Made by a program: the position numbers and the translations under genes. Positions 10,640-22,749 of a DNA stretch of 64,000 bases are shown in pieces. The DNA is from Cycas panzhihuaensis (taxonomy: Eukaryota > Cycadophyta). The notes beneath the pieces were generated by a model. That model did not search any database. It was not told where the DNA came from and saw only the letters and a list, made by a program, of their open reading frames with translations. The stretch lies in NCBI GenBank assembly GCA_023213395.1, contig CM041465.1, forward strand, positions 131,075,741 through 131,139,740. Direction: 5' to 3'. The first letter of the stretch is position 1; each line of letters opens with the position of its first letter.

Positions 10640-11990
10640 CATATAAAATTTCTTTAGGAATTTTCCATTGATGACTTTCTCGAACTCAAGACCCTCCAAG
10701 GTTGTGATCCTATAGGCATCATTGTCAAGGCTCTCGAGAATGACGAAGGGGCCAACCCATTTAGGTCCAAACTTAGATAAGCAATCATAGAGATATTCTA
10801 ATTTGAGGATATGGTCCCCAGGATATAAAGGGCAGGGATGAAGGTACTTGTCTTACATCCTTTGTGCCTTAGCCTTAGAAGCAAGGTTCGCTTGGTGAGC
10901 AATCAAGCATCTCTCGTCTAAGGCCTCGAGGTCTAGGAGATGAACTTGACAGAGAGACTCTTCATCAACAAGACCCCGAAGGGAAACTCACAAGGAAGGG
11001 ATCTCGACTTCCAATGGGAGAACTGCCTCTATTTCGTATACCAAGGAGAACGGGATCATTCCCGTAACTGTGCAGATAGATGTACGATATGCCTATAAAG
11101 CAAAAGGGAGCTAAAGATGCCAATCTTTTTTAGATTGGGCAATGATTTTCTTTAAGATGTTTATAAGGGTTTTATTAAATGACTCAACTTGGCCATTGGC
11201 TTGAGAGTAATAAGCAGAGGAGGTCTTGTGAGAAATTTTAAATTTCTCATAAAGTTCATCTATCTCCTTATTATGGAAAGGAGTTCCATTATCCGTAATT
11301 AGGATGTCGGGGACTTCGAAATGGCAAATGATGTGTTGGTAGACGAAGGTGGCTATCGTCTTATTGGGGGTAGAGGACGAAGGGATCGCTTTGGCCCATT
11401 TAGTAAAGTATTCTGTTGCAATCAATATGAACTTATGTTCCAATGAAGAAGGTGGAGATATGGCTCCAATTAGGTCTAACCACCATTGGGAGAAGGGCCA
11501 TGGGGATATGATAGGATGAAGAGCATCGGAAGGCAAGTGGGTGATATTGGCATGTTCTTGGCACCGACGACATTGTAAGGCATAAGCGTGGGCGTCCTTA
11601 AAGAGGAATGACCAATAATACCCCATGCGAAGGATCCTTTGGGCCATAGATTGGTCCCCAAAATGACCCTCACAAATGTTGTTATGGCATTCACGAAGTA
11701 TTTGGTCTACTTCATTGGGACTGACGCAATGGAGAAGAATCTTGTCAAAGGATCTCTTATACAATACTTCACCCATGAGGAAGTACTGCCTGGTAGTAGC
11801 CCAAATACGTGACCTAACTTTGTCGCTAGCTTGAGGATGATACTACTGCTAGACGAGGTATTGCACAATGTCCCCATACCACTCACTATCAACGAGTGGA
11901 TGAGAGGAAGAACCCTGAATAACTAAAATGGGCTCGTCGGGCAAAGAATCATCAATGGGAACATCAAAAGGGTTCGGGATAGGGGTGTCG
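10640..11990 (-). pseudogene. Tat integrase
   Basis: Follows RNase H after a short linker. The zinc-binding segment keeps its residues (H in CHNN, H in EGHFG, CRRC in LQCRRCQEH), near 11690-11560. The catalytic core keeps D in WWLDLIG, D in ITDNGTPFH and E in GQVESFNK (near 11460, 11300 and 11180). After the open frame ends at 11111 the same protein continues with LRGLVDEESL, GDHILKLEYLYDCLSKFGPKW and GPFVILESLDNDAYRI to about 10640, the C-terminal part. At least one stop lies in this tail. Integrase inserts the cDNA into the host genome. Core residues survive, but the ORF is broken. No chromodomain is seen, as expected for Tat. Confidence 0.88.
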
Positions 11991-12590
11991 GCGAGTTGTT
12001 CGACAACTACCATCCCTTTTTTTGACTTCCTGTTAATGATTTGGAGGTCAAATTCCCGAAGGAGGATGGCCCAGTTGTCAGCCCTACCTGTCAGGTCAAA
12101 TCAGATTAGCAAGTGTCTGAGGGGATCGAACTAGACGATCACCCGAGTAGTGTTCCCAAGTAAATAGTACCTAAACTTCTTGGTGACGTGCATCAAGGAG
12201 AGGCACTATGTGCCTCTTCTCGGCAGGAGAGTAATTAAGTTTAGCAGCCATGAGGTTACAATTCATGAAGTAAATAGCTCTTTTGACTCCCGAGTCATCC
12301 TCTTGGGCTAGCATGGCGTCCAAGGATTCGTCGGTAGCCAAAGTGTAGAGAACAAAAGGCCTATTGAAGAGAGAAGGTGCTAGAGTTGGAGCAGAAGCGA
12401 GAGCTTTCTTGAGCTCCTTGAGGGCTTGTTGGGCCTTTAAAGACCAAATAAACGAGGCCCCCTTCTTCAACAGGTTGGTAAGGGGTTTCGCATTTATGGA
12501 AAAATCTGCTAAGGAACACCTAATGAAACTGAGCCTACCCAAGAATGACTTAATTTGTCATCGGATCTTAAGAGGCGGCATGTCAAGGAT
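11991..12590 (-). pseudogene. Tat RNase H fused to RT
   Basis: Begins after RT with GRLSFIRCSLADFSINAKPLTNLLKKG (connection), then LYTLATDESLDAMLAQEDD, which carries the first acidic residue, and AKLNYSPAEKRHIVPLL. A frameshift near 12170 moves the rest to another frame, with stops: FDLTGRADNWAILLREFDL, then INRKSKKGMVVVEQLADTP near 12000. The product would remove genomic RNA during reverse transcription. The short distance from here to the integrase zinc finger leaves no room for an additional RNase H domain. Confidence 0.82.
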
Positions 12591-12599
12591 GGCCTTGAC

Positions 12600-13385
12600 T
12601 TTATCAGGATCAATTTAGATTCCTTGCTTTGAGACAAGGAAACCAAGGAGTTTGCCAGCTATTACAGTAAACATGTATTTGAGAGGGTTTAGGCTTACAT
12701 GGTATTTGTAACACTGTGTGAAGATGGCCCATAAATTGGAAGGATGGTGGGCCCTAATACGTGAGAGACCCATCATACCGTCCATGAAAACCTCTAAGAT
12801 TTTATTGATAAAGTTATGAAAGATGAATTGCATCGCCCTTTGATAGGTAGCACCTGCATTCTTGTGATGGTCTTTAGGAGAAATTTGGATTTGGTTATAG
12901 CCTGAGAAGCCATCCATTAAGGACATAACTTCAAAACCGATAGTTCGATCAATGATTTGATCGATGAAGAGGAGTGGAAAGTTGTCCTTAGGACATGTAT
13001 TATTGATGTCTCAGAAATCAACATATATCCTAATTATCCTATTCTTTTTGCTAATGGGGACAATGTTGGACACCCACTTAAGGTAATCGATAGAAGTTAT
13101 TAACCCCGCATTTAGGAGTTTTTTAACTTCTATCTTGACGGTAGTTGAACGTTTGGGATGAAGAAGGTGTTGTTTCTGACGCACGGGGCGAGCACCTGGG
13201 ATGGTGGTAAGATTGAGGGTCACGGTATAAGGGTCTATTCCCTTCATATTGAAATAATCCCATGCAAAGACATCTTGAAATTCTTGGAACAGAAGGGTGT
13301 ATTCCCTCATTTCATCAGGAGAGCATTCTGCTCCCACCTTTATGACCTTACTTGGGGCAAGGGATGTGTCCTTGGTTGCCCCCAT
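12600..13385 (-). pseudogene. Tat reverse transcriptase with mutated active site
   Basis: N-terminal frame 13385-13011 has the palm/fingers motifs KKLLNAGLITSIDYLKWVSN and VPISKKNRIIRIYVDF. A stop and 80 bases later the frame 12926-12615 carries MDGFSGYNQIQISPKD (motif A, with its D) and FMDGMMGLSR where the family has two adjacent aspartates. The second aspartate codon is GGT (12778-12780), a Gly, so polymerase chemistry should be lost. It ends with a LLGFLVSKQGI block. An upstream acidic 'EYTLLFQEFQDVFAWDY' stretch is typical of Tat RT N-termini. Confidence 0.88.
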
Positions 13386-14236
13386 GCATATAACATTCCC
13401 TTCCTCGAAGTGAATGGGGGCTCAGTCAATAGGAGGGGGCAGAATAAGAGATGGGTTTGGGTTAACGAGAGATGACCCAATAGCTAAGACCTTCTAGTGA
13501 CCAAGCCTATGGTGACCAGAAGGGAGATTAGGCGTGGAGCCCACTAGATGCTCGAGTAAGGCCTCATCATCCTCAAAATAGTTTACCCCATAGATAACCG
13601 TGCTTCGAGAAGACGAGGAGTACAAGGTGGAAGGAGTAGTGGGACTATAACGGTCTATCCACCACTCCACATACTTGAAGACTCTTTAGAATAGTAAAAA
13701 AGAGACCCCTTGTGGTGGGTAATGAGAGGTTGCCCCACCTCATCGCTAGAGGGAGGCAATAGGGTGGAAGAAAAGGTGACGTTAGGGGTCACATGGTAGG
13801 CAGGAGTAAGAACATGCGACCCAAGAGGAAAACGGGTTTCCTTTAAGGAAGGGCTTTCAGGTGGGGATTTGGAATGAAGAGAGTGCTCCCCACTAGCGTT
13901 GAGGAGGGATATGGGATGAGGAAGGTCCTCATCCTTACCATCGGACTCGTCATTACTGAAGACGACAAGATACCCATAGCTCCCTACACCAATGGAGGTG
14001 AAGTGGATGAGGTTTGAGGAAGAAGGGGAGGGGCCTTCTTCCAGGCTGGATGAGCTAGGAATATCGATAGAGCAAGCAGAAGAGTGGGTAGACAAACCTC
14101 TATCGCAAGCTACTTGATGAGGTTGCTGGGATTGTTTGGTAGGAGGAGGCTCTCGAGAGACAACCTTCATTCACCCTTCGTGGATGAATTTAAGTTGTCC
14201 CCAATGGGACGAGCACACGACTCCCATTTGGTCGAG
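13386..14236 (-). pseudogene. Linker between Tat protease and RT
   Basis: Part of the same polyprotein: a Ser/Pro-rich, acidic, low-complexity minus-strand frame (14170-13655) continuing through 13480 to the RT N-terminus. It contains no catalytic motif. A linker of this kind lies between PR and RT in many Tat elements. Plus-strand frames here (13158-13475, 14084-14398) are shadows. Confidence 0.5.
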
Positions 14237-14926
14237 CTATGGACATCCCAACAAAAGGTTGTAGTTAACGTCGACATCGAGAACTACGATGTCGGTGAGG
14301 ATAATCTTATCCTCGAGAGTGAGGGGGGCGGACATCGATCCCAAGGGTATATTTTCGCTACCATCATAGCCTTGACACTGCCATGGAACTGGCTTTAGGG
14401 TTAATATGATAAGCTCTTGAATGACGCGCAAGGGCATGGTATTGATGGAAGAACTATTATCCACAACAGTTCTTTGGAAAGTGCAGTCGGGAGTGTTAAT
14501 AGTTATGGTGAAGGGGTAGTGCCATTGGCATTCCTTTTCACTAGTTGGGGGAAGGTCCTTAAGGTCGAAAGAGATGATGGGTTTATGACTTGGGGTGATT
14601 CCCAAGGTATGAATAGACGCGTCACCTAATCCCAAGGATTCCAAGAGAAGTGTGCATTGTTTAGGATAGATCCTCAAAATGTCCATTATGGACATCCCTA
14701 TGGTCACAGCGTGAAGCTCATCGACGACAAAGAAGGGTTTCCCCTTTGTGGTGGGAAGGGGAAAAACCCTTCGAAAGTCCTTGCAACCAGGATGCACGGG
14801 AATAGTCTTGGGGAGCGCGGGGACTTTTGGAAGAGAATCAAGGTGAGGTGTGGAAGAAGAGGCACCATTCGCCTCTTTAGCTGCTTGAGACCAGGTTAAG
14901 GCATACAACGAGGTGGTCTTGAGCAT
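14237..14926 (-). pseudogene. Tat aspartic protease
   Basis: An open 229-codon frame. The retropepsin signature is at residues 155-161, TVVDNSSSIN: the catalytic D (residue 156) is present but the following Gly is replaced, reading D-N-S-S-S rather than D-S/T-G-S. The C-terminal part has IVVLDVDVNYNLLLGCP, matching the conserved hydrophobic-L-L-G end of the domain. Upstream residues 70-110 (ELHAVTIGMSIMDILRIYPK) resemble the pre-protease region in Tat. It would process the polyprotein in virus-like particles. Activity is doubtful with the altered motif. Confidence 0.75.
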
Positions 14927-15499
14927 CGGAATGACTCTCTTTCCCTTATTTCAGGATCGAGAGGGTGAAGGAGTGCGATGGTTGAGGGAGCCAAAAGAAG
15001 AGGATGAGTTCCTTGCACCCTTCCCTTTGGCTTGCGAAGGACGAGGGTTTGGGGATCTCCCTCTATTTTGGTTACCCTTTTATTAGTTATTATGATCACA
15101 TTCCCCGTGTTTGATGAAGGGATCTTTGTGGATGGGTTGGTCTAGGTTTGGCCTAGATGCCCATTTGGGAGAAGAATCACATTGCGGAGCAGCCCTAGGG
15201 TGCTGGGCCTGATATTGTGAATCTTCATGGAAATATTTCCCATGGATGGAACACCATTTCTTCTCTAGAGAGGAATCAAGCTTCCTCGTTTGAGAAGATT
15301 GGGCGTTACCACCCTTGGGGGGAGTGACTTGAGAGGCTTGGTGAATTAGTTTATGAGGGGTGGGGGATGAAGGGGCTTAGAGTTTGAGCTCCTTCATGGC
15401 ACCTTTGAATGAACATATAGCAGAAGTGATAGGATCCAAGATCTTCTCCGTTGGATGGAAAGAAGACATGGTAGGCTATTAGACTTTAGTCTCACGGGG
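14927..15499 (-). pseudogene. Gag C-terminal finger and basic linker
   Basis: Continuation of gag with stops. A C-x2-H...H finger-like block, WCSIHGKYFHEDSQ, lies near 15260-15220, the form seen in Tat gag rather than the CCHC knuckle. A basic Ser/Pro-rich stretch (SPNPRPSQAKGKGARNSSSS) follows near 15060-15000. Likely nucleic-acid binding in the particle. Confidence 0.55.
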
Positions 15500-17222
15500 T
15501 GGTGGAGGTGCCTCATGTCATTGTAAGGGCTTGAGGGGCTTCTTGAGACCCGCTTGGATCTCAGTGGCCTCGAGTGCCAAGCACTTGGCTATGGTGGAGT
15601 CGCATGTCATTGCCCCTATTTTAAGGACTTCAACGTAGACTTTTGGGTGAGGAGCGTTAACAAAAAGGTCTCTCTTCAGCTCCTCAGGCAGAGTTACCTT
15701 TGTAGAGTGAAGAAGGTCATGAAAGTGTCTCACAAAGTCATGATTCATCTCATCGTGACCTTGTTTAAGAGACAAGAGGGCTTTCATTCTGCTCTCGAAA
15801 AGACGGGCTACGTTAAAATAGTTTACGAATTCATCCACGAATTATTGAAATGAAAAGATAGAATGTGCTGGCAGGTGATAGAACCACTTAAGCGCATCAC
15901 CTTGAAGGGATCGTGAGAAGAGTTTCATAAGGATATGGTCATAAGCCCAATAATTGATGCATGCCATAGAAAAGTTGCAGACATGCTTTACTAGGTCTTG
16001 CGATGAGGTTCTGTCAAATTTGGAAACCTCGAGAGGGTGAGGTAGTAAGTTGGTCCTTATCGCCTTAATAGATAGGGGTGTCGATCTATAGTCCATAAAG
16101 AGGCATGCCCTTGACTAGACCATAGGATCGATGAGAGATGGGAGAGGTGGTGGACAAGGTTGCCCAAATCCTCCTTAGGGAATTTGATTCGAAAGTGGAT
16201 ATTGGCCTCCTCCTATTTGGTGAGAAGACACTAGTCCTGTATTTGAAGAAACATACATAGGAGCAGATGGGGGTGAGAACCTATCCCCCCTTGAGGAAAT
16301 GTCCCTTGTTAGAAAGGAGCCTGAGAGAATGTGCCCTAGAAGGGAGATTGCCCTCCTTGCAAAGGCGCAACCTGAGGTGTGACAAAGGAGGATGGAAAGG
16401 AGGTGTGCAGGATTGGGTTTTACCCATATGGGCTGCTTATGGGTGGTGTGACCCCATATGGGTGCAAAGGGTCCACCCCATAAGCTAGAAGGGAGTTTCC
16501 CTTATCGTGCCCCCATGGTTAAGAGATGTAACCTAGAGGCACGTAAAGGGAAGAATCCCTAGGTTGAACTTGGGAGTGTATGGGGGTGGACCCCATATGG
16601 CTAGAAGTAGGGGCACATACAGGTCCCTTAGATCTAATAGGCGGTGGATAAACTATAGTTGACGGAGGGGTAGTCGTTTGACCAGAAGGAGGCATGTTCA
16701 ACCCAAATTGGGAAGAGGACATACCTTGGGTGGTCCTTGAGGAGTATGTACCATGAGGAAATGAATATGAGGTAAAAGACAAACTCATCATAGGTAGAGC
16801 AGTTAAATGGGATGGACGAGGTAACATGGATGTAGAGGAAGGAGACACAACACTTCGCAAAATGCTCTCAAACCACTTGGGATGTGGTTGGAGGTAAGTG
16901 GTTTGGAAGCATTGGCTAAGGGCTTTGACAACATCCATAGGAGGAATATCTGCTTGATCATAAGAGGTAGAGGGAACCTCATATGAGGCAGACCCCATGG
17001 GGTAATCCTCATGAGAATCAACACCAGGGTGGTGGAACTCTAGAGGAGAAGAGACCTCTACTTCATGAGTAGAGAGGTGGTGAACTTGTGGGTGTTCTTA
17101 GTCACCCAAATAAAAGATAGGGTCCTCACCCTCTTGGGTGGGCCCTTGGAAAGAGGTAGTATACTCATGAGATTCATATACATAGGTATGATATGCCCAA
17201 TCCGAAGGAAATCCCTCCATAG
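15500..17222 (-). pseudogene. Tat gag polyprotein
   Basis: A plausible start is ATG at 17222 (MEGFPSDWAYHTYVYESHEY). It is followed by a Ser/Pro/Thr-rich N-terminal part (16998-16519 is one open piece) and, in 16096-15518, a retrotransposon gag core. Visible core blocks: LLPHPLEVSKFDRTSSQDL, SLQGDALKWFYHLPAHSIFSF, FVNYFNVARLF and SLKQGHDEMNHDFVRHFHDL, ending ALEATEIQAGLKK. Stops separate the pieces, for example TAA after SIFSFQ. Gag forms the cytoplasmic particle in which reverse transcription occurs. Identity to family is by pattern. Confidence 0.75.
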
Positions 17223-17542
17223 TCGAATCAGAATATGACGAAAGGAGGGAGTGATAAGAAGGGTCTTCCAACAAAGGAGAGAGGCCTTACAAGCGATGTG
17301 AGAATCATCATATACAAGTTCCATTTGTAGGTTGGAAGAAGGAGTAAGAGGTATAATGGGGTATGAGGGTTGGGGGGCTTCCCAACAAACCAAAGAGAGC
17401 TACGAGGAAGGTAGTAGTGCCAATAGGAAGGGAGAGAGGATTAATCCCTTACTAGCAGTCTCTAGTATGGTCGCTAGTGGAATGGTACCTAATGGGGGGT
17501 AACCACACTTGGTTAAGATCAAACTAACCAACAAAGGGTATC
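17223..17542 (-). other. Tat leader between 5' LTR and gag
   Basis: Short untranslated leader. The primer binding site should lie next to the LTR at 17542. The minus strand there reads TGATACCCTTTGTTGG, which I cannot match securely to a tRNA 3' end. The 111-codon minus frame at 17058-17393 is partly out of frame with gag and is not called. Confidence 0.4.
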
Positions 17543-20537
17543 AAGGCTAAGGATCTACTGAGCAAGTGAAGAAAATCACCCACAAAGGGCGTTTGTACAT
17601 CAAAACGTAGGTTCGGAACCTGCAAATGACACACAAACCCCTTTAAGGCAACTCTACCTCAGTTGAGAGTGACAAAGAGATGAGGGATATCCTCAGTTTC
17701 ACAAGTAACCTTGAAAGATAGGACCTCCCACCCTTGGATGGCTGAAGGAGGGAGGAGAGGACATGCGATGAAATGGCTCCTTGCATGAAAAGGGAATACA
17801 AGAGAGGTGGTTCTAGGTAGGAAATAGGGGTAGTATGCACTCGTAAAAGGATTGGGAAGGTGGCCAATCCTACGGGTGTGGAACTGACCTGAAGGTCATG
17901 CTAGGGTGGCCTAGCTACAATAAGTAAAATAATGATTAAAGGAAAAGGAGAGCCTTGAAAGGAGAATGCCCTTAAGGCGATATACCTAAGGTGGTCTTAG
18001 GAGTGTGAGTTGTTAAGGGAAATGTTTTAATACTTTACATGTGGGTTGTTATACAAAGTGTGTATTGATGAGGTTGTGTATATGATAATGTGTTCTTGTG
18101 TGCAAGAAAGCTCTTTCAAAAAAAAAAGGGAAAAAAGTATAAAAACCCACTCGTTCACTCACGCATGCATATCCTCACTCTCATTAACTTTCAAATGTGA
18201 AAGGAGGAGAACTAATGAGGAAGCTATGCGTGATGCAGGATGTATGCAAGGGATGCAAGTTCAACAAACCATGCAACAAATAGACGAGTAATAAATATAA
18301 TCCTTATTTCATGCATTTTGTCAAACAAAAAAGCAGGCTAATTAAGTGCAAATGATATGCAAATTCCTTTTTTTTTCTTTCCCTTTAAGTGATATATGGG
18401 GATGAAGGAAGGGAAGTGAGAAAAAGAGGACAAAAGGGAAGTGAGAGGCGTACTTGGGAACTAGACGGCCGAAGGAGCGCTACCCCTTGTCATCTTCGCT
18501 TTCCTCATGCTACTCCCAATTATAGATGGCGTGACGGTGTGGTGTCAGCGAAGAAGGGTAGGGCCTTCCTTACCTTCCCCAAATCCAAAGGAGAACGGAA
18601 GAGAAAGGAATAGCTGTAATAAAAGGACTCGAAATAAATAGTGATCAGAAACGTAGGACGTACCTGGATTGGAATGTCCTTCTTCCTCTCCATGCATAGC
18701 AAGAAGGGAACCTACAACCAAGCAACATTTGCCCTTGCCCACGGGGCATCAAGAACACAGGGGATATATGTGTAATATATAGAATAATATAATGCAAACT
18801 ATCTAAGTCAAAGAAACATTTGCAACACAAGATTAATTCTCAGCTCCTTTTTATGCTAACTTGTGAATAATATGAAAAAGGGGCTTACAGGAGAAAGGGT
18901 GTGGTTAGCCTCATAATGGCTAACCCTCCCAGGTCTGCGATACTTCACCCTGTCCAAGTACTAAAGTAGCAAAGCATGGTAAATGTAACAAAACCTTGAG
19001 ATGCAAATAATAGATTATAAACGAAATTGCATGTGTTGTTAATGTTGCAAAAGTTGTGAAGTGTAACTTTTGCAACCTCAACCTAGCTTAACACCAAGTG
19101 ACAGGTAGGATATAGTTTGGGGGCTGTAATCCTGCTTATGTAAGGTCTGTAAAGCTGAGAACAAGCGCAGCAATGGGCTACATATGCTACTGCTAGCAGC
19201 AATCTCCCTTCAAATAGCCCTTCGGAAGCCCAAAGGAAGCACAGAGGAGGAAGAGGTAGGGAGAGAAGCGGGCTTCTCTTAAGGAGAAGGATCGTTGGGT
19301 ACGGAACCCCACCCTTGCTCCTTTCACTCTCCATGGAAGCCTCTTCCTCGTTGCGTCCTTGGAGAAACCAGGGAAGAGCTAGAAGGAAATAGTGAGCAAA
19401 TGAGAAAGGGAGGGTTTCCCTCTCGTTTATAGTAGAAAAACTGGAGAAAGAAAGTGTTGCAGAAAGTATACAAACAACTTTTGTAAAAATTTAAAAGAGG
19501 GAAAGCAAAATAAAGGATGATGAGTACCTGCTATGAGTAGATTAGGGGCAAATCTACCTAGAAAATAAGAGAAGAAGGCAGGCCTTATGGGGTTTACAAG
19601 TGAAACCCCAAATAAGCAGCAAATTGAAGACAAAATTGGAATAAGATATAAGATTTATGCTTGACGAAGTGCTTGGAGTATGTCCTTCCTTTAGTTAGCC
19701 ACATTGCAGGCCTGTTGCTGCAGATTTGGAGCTGTAGAGGACTGGTATTAAGCTAGGAAGTTGATGTGTCAAACTTGTATTGTTGTAGGGCATTTTTGTA
19801 GAAAGGTCTTAAGAGTGAGTGAGAGAGAGAGTTTGAGAGTGGAAGAGTGGGAAATGAGGGTATTTTTAGGGTTTTAAACCCAACCCTAGTTCAATTGAGC
19901 CATTAGGGTTCAGCTTAGACTGGGAATACATCTATGCCACGTGGTAATTTTATAATAAATGTGAAATTAGCCATGATAGATTTTAAAAAATAGAGAATGA
20001 CAGTCGCCCCACAGTAAACTTCACAGTACCGCGAAGTTTGCAGCGATACCACGATCTTTACCGCAGTGTGGTAGAGAAACAACAAAAGAAAGTTTGGAAG
20101 CTCAGGAAAATGGGGATGCTTCAAGCCTAAGGGGCATGACACTCTGTCTAGGTGGCAAGAGACAATCATAGGATCAAAGAGACCTATGCTAGGTGGAGTA
20201 CCAAAGGCAAGAAGCTTCCAAAAAGTTGGTAAATAAATGAGGAAATTCCCACCATGTTTAGGCGAGGTGCTAGAGGTTGAGGTGTGTCAATGGGATGGTG
20301 ATTAGGCCATGGGAGCCAATTAGTACTTGGGACAACATGGAGACGTGGAGGAGGGTTGTGGTGTGCGATGGGATCCATATCCCTAGATCATCATAGGCTG
20401 AAACTATATCATGCAACATAATCAAGCAACGAATGTATAATGGTCGTGCAAATGAACCAGTTAATCATGCAATAAAAATCAAGAGACATTTCAACTTATC
20501 TTTCTACAATTAGCCAAGGCAAAGGATAGAAACATAC
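17543..20537 (-). repeat. 5' LTR of Tat element A, truncated
   Basis: Direct repeat of 2651-5690. Similarity starts at AAGGCTAAGGATCTACTG (17543) and stops at AAACATAC just before 20538, about 52 bp short of the LTR end seen in the other copy (5638 versus 5690). The break coincides with the first base of the chromovirus LTR. It contains the same palindromic block (AAACTTCACAGTACCGCGAAGTTT near 20015). ORFs inside have no recognisable product. Confidence 0.85.
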
Positions 20538-20918
20538 TATTAGGGATCCAACCCCTAACTTACCTTCTCTTATATTCTCTTATATCTTGTACTTCTTCTC
20601 TCTCTTATATCTTTATTTCTTCTACTTCTTCCCTTTTCTTAATATCCCACATGCATAAGTAGAAGGTTGTATAGTGGTCATTGAGTACTATATATATTCA
20701 TGTAATATCCCACATGCATAAGGAGGCGGTTGAGTAGTAAGCATAGAGACATATATATATTTGTGTAATCCTTAGAGTATGGTATCTTAAATATCATTGT
20801 TATTTGCATATAATTGGGAGGTTGCCCCTTCGAAGGGTATTGCAATACAAGTGCTCTTTTGGAGTTATTTGCTTATTATATTGGTGTGCAATTATCATTA
20901 AAGAGTGGTATCCTACCA
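20538..20918 (+). repeat. 5' LTR of chromovirus B1
   Basis: Starts TATTAGGGATCC (TG mutated to TA; the 3' copy has TGTTAGGG) and ends GGTATCCTACCA. Pairs with 26188-26568. It includes an internal repeat of ATATCCCACATGCATAAG (near 20640 and 20704) and TCTCTTATAT units near its start. Confidence 0.93.
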
Positions 20919-20920
20919 AG

Positions 20921-20935
20921 TAGTATCAGAGCAGG
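20921..20935 (+). other. Primer binding site of B1
   Basis: TAGTATCAGAGCAGG two bases after the LTR, matching the tRNA-iMet-type site TGGTATCAGAGC except for one base near its start. This is where minus-strand DNA synthesis would be primed. Confidence 0.8.
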
Positions 20936-21798
20936 CGATCCATTCCTTGTAGGAGAGTCAAGGTACTAAATAATCAAAATTTTCTATCATTTTTTTTTTC
21001 ATTAGTACCTATTTTCATCTGATTTCCATTTAGTTACTTTGCTTTTTGGGGGTAGATAACACGATCGTGACTACCCTAACACTACCACTAGGCAGTTCTC
21101 TTTTGCATTTAGATAGAGACCATATGCTGGGGGTCTATAAATATCACGAGGATCTGTCGTTTTAGGCTAAGCACATTGTGGCTTTTCCATCCCTTACATG
21201 AAGGATTGGAGATCACACTATTGAATCAAGCCTTAGATAGAACTCGGTTACGGAATTGTGCCTCCACATACCTGCGAGTATATAGGAGGACCCCCTAGAT
21301 ACGCTTTCCTGGTATAGGTAACCATAGAAAACCTATTGACCGTCTGCAATTTGTAGTGCACCGATAAGCGGTTAGCCCTGGGAAGTTACTCTCTACATAC
21401 CCTAGAGACGAGGTAGTACAACTACATAGTAGAGCATTTGCCTCTGTAAGTTGATACTATTTACGTCTAGGATAAGTATATCGGAGGGCCTACAAACTAG
21501 ACAAGCCCATACCTAGTGTACCTGGTCAGTCTATTAGTGGGTCATGTGCACTTAGTTGGTCAGTGAGTCAATCATCATCTATTTATTAAATCGAGTGTCT
21601 CTAGCCAGTTTGTCATCAGTTCATGCGCACATAGTCTGTCATCCAACCAGTGCCCAAAAAAGCAAAAAAGCAAAAAGCAAAAAAAAAATCCATATTGCCT
21701 CATTGTAAAATATTAGGGATAACAGTCTATAGACACCCTGTCAAATCCTTTTCAGTCACATTAACCAACCAGGATTCCAACTTAGGTCTTGTGGACTA
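20936..21798 (+). other. B1 leader, no gene
   Basis: Untranslated region between the primer site and gag. It has several stops in each frame, a T10 run near 20990, and an A-rich repeat AGCAAAAAAGCAAAAAGCAAAAAA near 21660. No separate gene is recognised. Confidence 0.5.
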
Positions 21799-22680
21799 AT
21801 GGCCCCTAAGATGAACCCAAGTTGGACTCAAGATCTCAATGATCTTTGTTTCACAACTTGAGAAGATATATTACAAATCCAAAATGACTTCAATGAAAAA
21901 TTTGAAGCGATGCTAGAGCTCACATCCATGAAACCTCTTAAGGAAGAAAAAAGTGACCTTGATGATACTACTCACATAGGTGGGGGTCACTTCGCTAAAG
22001 AAGATGAAGGTAATGATGGTAGGTGCTTTCGTCCAAACTTCCTTCCCAAGGTAGAAATCAAGAAGTTCAATGGCACAGATGTATGAACCTGGATCACCCA
22101 AATGGAACAATACTTTTCTCTTCATCAAGTTCCAACAGATAAGAAGATCCCTCTTGCTTCTCTACACATGGAAACTGAACCCTACCAATGGTACCAATGG
22201 GTCATGAAAATAATTGGTGGGCTTAGTTATCAATGGGAGGCTTTTATCAAGGATCTTATAGCTCAATATGACAGTACCTAGGATTAAGACCACTTTAACC
22301 AGTTAGCTAAAGTTAGACAGGAGGGGACTGTTTCAGCTTATACAATAGAATACCAACATCTCTCCACAAGGGTTGATGGTCGTTTTCAGGATAAATTACT
22401 TGAGTTATACATTGGTGGGTTATGAGATGACATCAAACATGAGTTGCGACTCTTAAAACCTGATAACATCTCTACAGCTATTAATTTTGCTCAACATATT
22501 GAAGCAAAAAATAAGGCATCACGACCCCCCCAACAAACATATCTAGAAAAGTGACCACAATTTCAAGTTCCTGGTGTATGACGAATGACTTCCTAAGAGA
22601 TGGATGAGAAACCATTGAAAGAGTTATGTTTTCGTTGTAACCAAAAGTGGAATAAAGACCATAAGTGTCCTAAATGACAC
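21799..22680 (+). pseudogene. Chromovirus B1 gag
   Basis: Starts at ATG 21799 (MAPKMNPSWTQDLNDL). Core blocks FLPKVEIKKFNGTDV near 22045, TWITQMEQYFSLHQVPTDKK near 22093 and ASLHMETEPYQWYQW near 22157 match the gag domain of chromoviruses. It ends with a zinc-knuckle-like CFRCNQKWNKDHKC at 22627-22671. Breaks include TGA after FNGTDV, where Trp is usual, a TAG in the middle and further frame changes from about 22280 to 22560. Assembles the particle in the functional family; not functional here. Confidence 0.85.
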
Positions 22681-22749
22681 TTATTTATAATTGAGGATGT
22701 TCAAGATGAGGAACCAGTAAAAGAAGCCTCATTAGAGCCAGAAAATAAT

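Larger units (their letters stand above)
2651..20537 (-). mobile_element. Ty3/gypsy Tat-lineage retrotransposon (element A)
   Basis: A minus-strand LTR retrotransposon about 17.9 kb long with about 3.0 kb LTRs (2651-5690 and 17543-20537). From its own 5' end it encodes gag (17222-15500), a zinc-finger linker, protease (14926-14237), RT (13385-12600), RNase H (12590-11991) and integrase (11990-10640). A 5 kb 3' region follows, with an antisense ORF and an extra RNase H. The Tat assignment rests on pol sequence style, the C-x2-H...H gag finger, the long LTRs and extra ORFs of the type known from this lineage. It inserted into a copia RT at 2650. The 5' LTR lacks its last about 52 bp, where a chromovirus begins at 20538. 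Stops, frameshifts and a mutated RT active site show it is dead. Confidence 0.85.

Noticed and set aside
13158-13475. 105-codon plus-strand ORF in Tat pol
   Set aside because: Overlaps RT N-terminal coding on the minus strand; no motif.
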